Source: Prorocentrum cordatum (Eukaryota > Sar > Dinophyceae > Prorocentrales > Prorocentraceae). From it: 64,000 nucleotides of DNA. The stretch is taken from the NCBI GenBank assembly GCA_963575745.1, contig CAUYUJ010000181.1, forward strand, positions 195,207-259,206, in the 5' to 3' direction. The notes below the pieces were generated by a model. That model had not been told where the DNA came from. It did no database searches and saw only the letters and a program-made list of their open reading frames with translations. This document shows positions 61,364-64,000 of the stretch, one piece after another (within the stretch, counting starts at the first letter, position 1; every line of letters begins with the position of its first letter). Made by a program: the position numbers and the translations under genes.

Positions 61364-61760
61364 TGTTCACATCCATGCCCACAGCAAGAAGAGAGCGGGC
61401 GCGCGTGCCCTCCACGATATGATCCACCCACTGGTGCGTCGCCTTCACCGCCGCTTCGTACACGGCGATCTTCCTGCCCGTGGCGCCTGTAGGTGGTGGA
61501 TATCCGACGACCAGCGTCACGTCGAACTTGCCACTCTTCACCCGCACCGCCCCAGCTCTGCCTTGGATTGCTTTCGGCGGCGTGAAGATGTCCACCACGC
61601 TTTTGATCCTAAACTGTCTGCCCAAGATAATTGTGCAACCTGCTGACCGGTTCGTCCACGCTGCAGCAGCCCATCCGGAGTGAATCGCAAGGTACCCGCC
61701 GCCCAGCTTCTCCACCTGATACTGACGGCCAGCCCAACTTCGAATGCGCCGAGGGAGAGG
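61310..61760 (-). pseudogene. LINE-2 endonuclease N-terminal half (frame-shifted)
   Basis: Reads VEKLGGGYLAIHSGWAAAAW, then AGCTIILGRQF, RAGAVRVKSGKFDVTLVVGY, YPPPTGATG and a catalytic-type LLAVGMDVNSGFE (D-x-N). The frame closes at a TAA just after AEEHAG, near 61308. The remaining endonuclease continues in the RT frame. Between them the minus strand has GTAAGTAAGT and a CACCTAG, so a very small intron cannot be excluded, though frameshift decay is simpler. The upstream end is cut by the GAT repeat array. Confidence 0.55.
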
Positions 61761-61834
61761 GTTGCGCCCGAAAAGGAAAGTCGGACGAGCGCTGCCCTGT
61801 CGCGCTGCTGGGATGCGGTCTGAGCCCAGGTGCG

Positions 61835-62180
61835 CTTGCGGATTATGATGCTGATGCTGATAATGATTATGATGTTGACGAAGTTGATACTGATGACAGT
61901 GCTGCTGCTGGTGATGATGATAAGGATGTTGTTAATGAGGATGATGATGATGATGATGATGTTGATGCCGATGATGGTGATGCTGAATATGATGATGATA
62001 GCGATGATGATGATGGTAATAATGATGATGCTGAAGACGATTATGTAGATAATGATGACGATGATGATGATGATCATCAACATGATCCTGATCATGATGA
62101 TGATCATGCTGATGGTGGTGATAATGCAGATGATGCTAATGATGGCGATGATGCTGCTGCTGGTGATGATGGTGATAATG
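61835..62180. repeat. (GAT)n compound microsatellite
   Basis: ~345 bp of GATGATGATGCTGATAATG triplets; truncates the 5' side of LINE-2. Confidence 0.95.
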
Positions 62181-62184
62181 AGGC

Positions 62185-62268
62185 GGATGAGGAGGAGGAG
62201 GAGGAGGAGGAGGAGGAGCGGATGGCGAGAAGGACAAGGAGGACGAGGAGGAGGACGAGGAGGAGGAA
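62185..62268. repeat. (GAG)n tract
   Basis: GAG triplets continuing from the GAT array. Confidence 0.9.
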
Positions 62269-62269
62269 T

Positions 62270-63690
62270 ACAGACCAAAATGTGCTATGCAAAACAAGCA
62301 GCCAACACGTAAGGGTAGGATACAACTCAGGATGAGAAGTCTGCGCCGAGAAAGTGGTCGAGATCTCCAGAGCTTCAGAGGTGGACGTTCTGAAACAATC
62401 ACGCATTCGGAGGTCTGGGCTTCTCGGGTCCTCCTCTCCCTGCCGGCTGCACGCAGTAACAGGCCCTGGGCACGGGTAGCCTTTTTTGCGCGCGGCCTGC
62501 AAGTCGTTGCGCGCGATGCGGCAGCGGTGGCCTGCGTGCCTGGGCTTGGCCCCCAACCCGCGCCCCCCGAACGGCGCACGCCAAAAAGCCGCTCCGCTGC
62601 TGCTCGCCCTGTGCCAACGCCTGGCTTCCTCCTTCATTATCCGCCGTCCCGCCGCCATTCCTCAAGCGCCATCCCGACCCGGCCTGCGCGTTGCTCCACC
62701 GTTATCGGGCTCCCTCTTCTAGCCGATCGCATCATCCAGCCCCCCTGTAACATCCCCCGCCACCCTGCGATGACCATCCTGGTCCATCCTGCCCGATCCT
62801 GATCCTTGCATCCTCCTTGACTACGACCGTCCTCTCCTTCTATTCATCCTACTCCCCTGGCCTCAAACCAACATCTGGTTCAGCGCGGCTGAGTCTCCTG
62901 GCTGCGCCATCTGTGCAATGTACCTGCCTGCGTCTGTGCGGGAGGTGAGTCCTGCGAGTATTGAACGAGAGGGCCCTGACAATTCTGAGACAGCTCCCAG
63001 CCCTAGGATCCATAATGACAATTCTGCCTCAACCACGCAAACACATGGAGAATTCGACGTGCCGGAGAGCTTCGTGGCCAACGAGGCGTTGAACACAGGG
63101 CAGAGTTTCGAAACCGCGTGGCGAGCCCTGGCGAGCGGCACCATCAACTGAAAGGCACTGGTCGTCCATGCCTCTTCCCTCTTGCCTCCCGCTCCTGACA
63201 TGTTTCGTTCTGGGTCCGGAGATTCGTGTCGAAGTGTAGTTTCACATTCTGGCTTGAAGTGTCCAGATGCTACAAGTACAGACGCACGCATTCACCTGGG
63301 ACCAGCCGTCTGCAAACTGTACGATGCACCGTTTGGACAAGAGTGTCTCATGGAGTCACTTCATAGCCTGATTTCCCGATGGTGATATCAGACCGACGGC
63401 AATGCAGGTTGACCATCGGTGCAAATCCACGCCGTCTACCTAGCCACGGCAGTGGGCATAGTACGAATCAGACAGCCGCCAGGCAGACCCAAAACGCAAC
63501 CGAGGCTGACCTGCAATAGAAGCAACCCGTGCAGAAAACCGTGGCCTGGGAGAGAACAGCGGAGCACCACCGTCTCAACTCTGGTCCGGAAGCCGTTCTG
63601 GAGCGCTCACGGAGCACGGCCCAGGGATACTCGATGCCCGTGCGGAGAGCCAGGGATGGGCGACCACATGTGAACCCTACCCCTGGCCCC
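62270..63690. other. No gene recognised
   Basis: Normal-complexity sequence with 60-170-codon frames on both strands. A minus frame at 62863-63291 (142 codons) and a plus frame at 62918-63151 overlap and neither carries a known domain. 62690-62815 has ATCCTGATCC / CATCC words. Confidence 0.35.
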
Positions 63691-63694
63691 CCAC

Positions 63695-63768
63695 GACTTC
63701 CAAGGGGAGGGGGGGGGGGTCACTTCGCTCGGGAGCTCCCGAACAAAGTGACCCCCCGTCCCCCCTTA
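63695..63768. repeat. Strong inverted repeat with G-runs
   Basis: AAGGGGAGGGGGGGGGGTCA on the left faces TGACCCCCCGTCCCCCCTT on the right, with TCGGGAGCTCCCGA at the centre. It would form a ~30-bp hairpin. Confidence 0.8.
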
Positions 63769-64000
63769 GAAGCCGCGGGGGGGGGGGGGGGTAGGGCCGA
63801 GCTGGGCCTTCTGGCGGGAGCGGCCCGGCCCCCTGCGGCGGCTCCGCAGCACGAGCCCCGCCGGGGCCCTCTCGGCAGCGCGGCCGGGCACTCCCGGGCA
63901 GCGCGCCGCGGCGGCGGCCCCGGCGGCGCGCCGTGCCCGGCGAGCCGCGAGCGTGCCGCTCTGCTCTGGGGCGGGGGGCCTCGCGAGAGGCTCGGAGCGT
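63769..64000. other. GC-rich edge, no gene recognised
   Basis: Homopolymer G-run followed by GCGGCGGCCCCGG-type sequence; cut by the window end. Confidence 0.4.

Noticed and set aside
61152-61646. Plus-strand 164-codon frame
   Set aside because: Antisense shadow of the LINE-2 endonuclease, which has clear motifs on the minus strand.

Overview
The window looks like nuclear DNA of a dinoflagellate. The evidence is one near-perfect relic of the 22-nt dinoflagellate spliced leader (28841-28861), LINE proteins whose ORF1 starts with a small Cys4 finger, a single-domain voltage-gated channel carrying EF hands, high GC, very low gene density, and many foldback and simple-sequence repeats. GC content fits a GC-rich genus such as Prorocentrum, but no marker names the species.

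Layout. 1-5400 (minus): an LTR-type retroelement. ORF1 is gag-like and ORF2 has a CCHC knuckle followed by a complete RNA 2'-phosphotransferase (Tpt1/KptA) domain; ORF2 runs off the left edge. Nine short hairpins with GNRA loops and compensated stems are scattered through it. 5600-7150: foldback element, 11-bp satellite and an intron-like repeat. 7150-8520: relic of a methylase-like retroelement ORF. 8560-15760 (minus): a nearly intact LINE (LINE-1 here): ORF1, RNase H, endonuclease, reverse transcriptase (RT), C2H2 tail, broken only by two in-frame TAG codons and one frameshift. 15.8-31.8 kb: almost entirely repeats (foldback families, (CTC)n tracts, a ~10.5-bp periodic repeat, GGC-cored elements), plus the leader relic and an RT remnant at 29.4-30.0 kb. 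31.9-35 kb: a broken LINE ORF1 and an interrupted hypothetical gene. 35.8-37.5 kb: a cluster of four foldback families. 37.9-39.2 kb: telomere-like repeats joined to a 7-bp satellite. 39.5-51.2 kb: LINE fragment, satellites and foldbacks. 51.5-53.4 kb (minus): the only recognisable host-type gene, a cation channel. 54-57 kb: triplet repeats. 57.4-61.8 kb (minus): a second, decayed LINE. 61.8-64 kb: GAT repeats and unassigned sequence.

Most coding sequence belongs to mobile elements. The observations most worth following are the Tpt1/KptA domain inside a gag-pol-type protein, the covarying GNRA hairpins in the same element, and an intron-like dispersed repeat (family B). Start codons are uncertain: several frames begin at TTG or GTG rather than ATG, so boundaries are frame limits unless an ATG is named. 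All domain calls were made by eye; no database search was possible.
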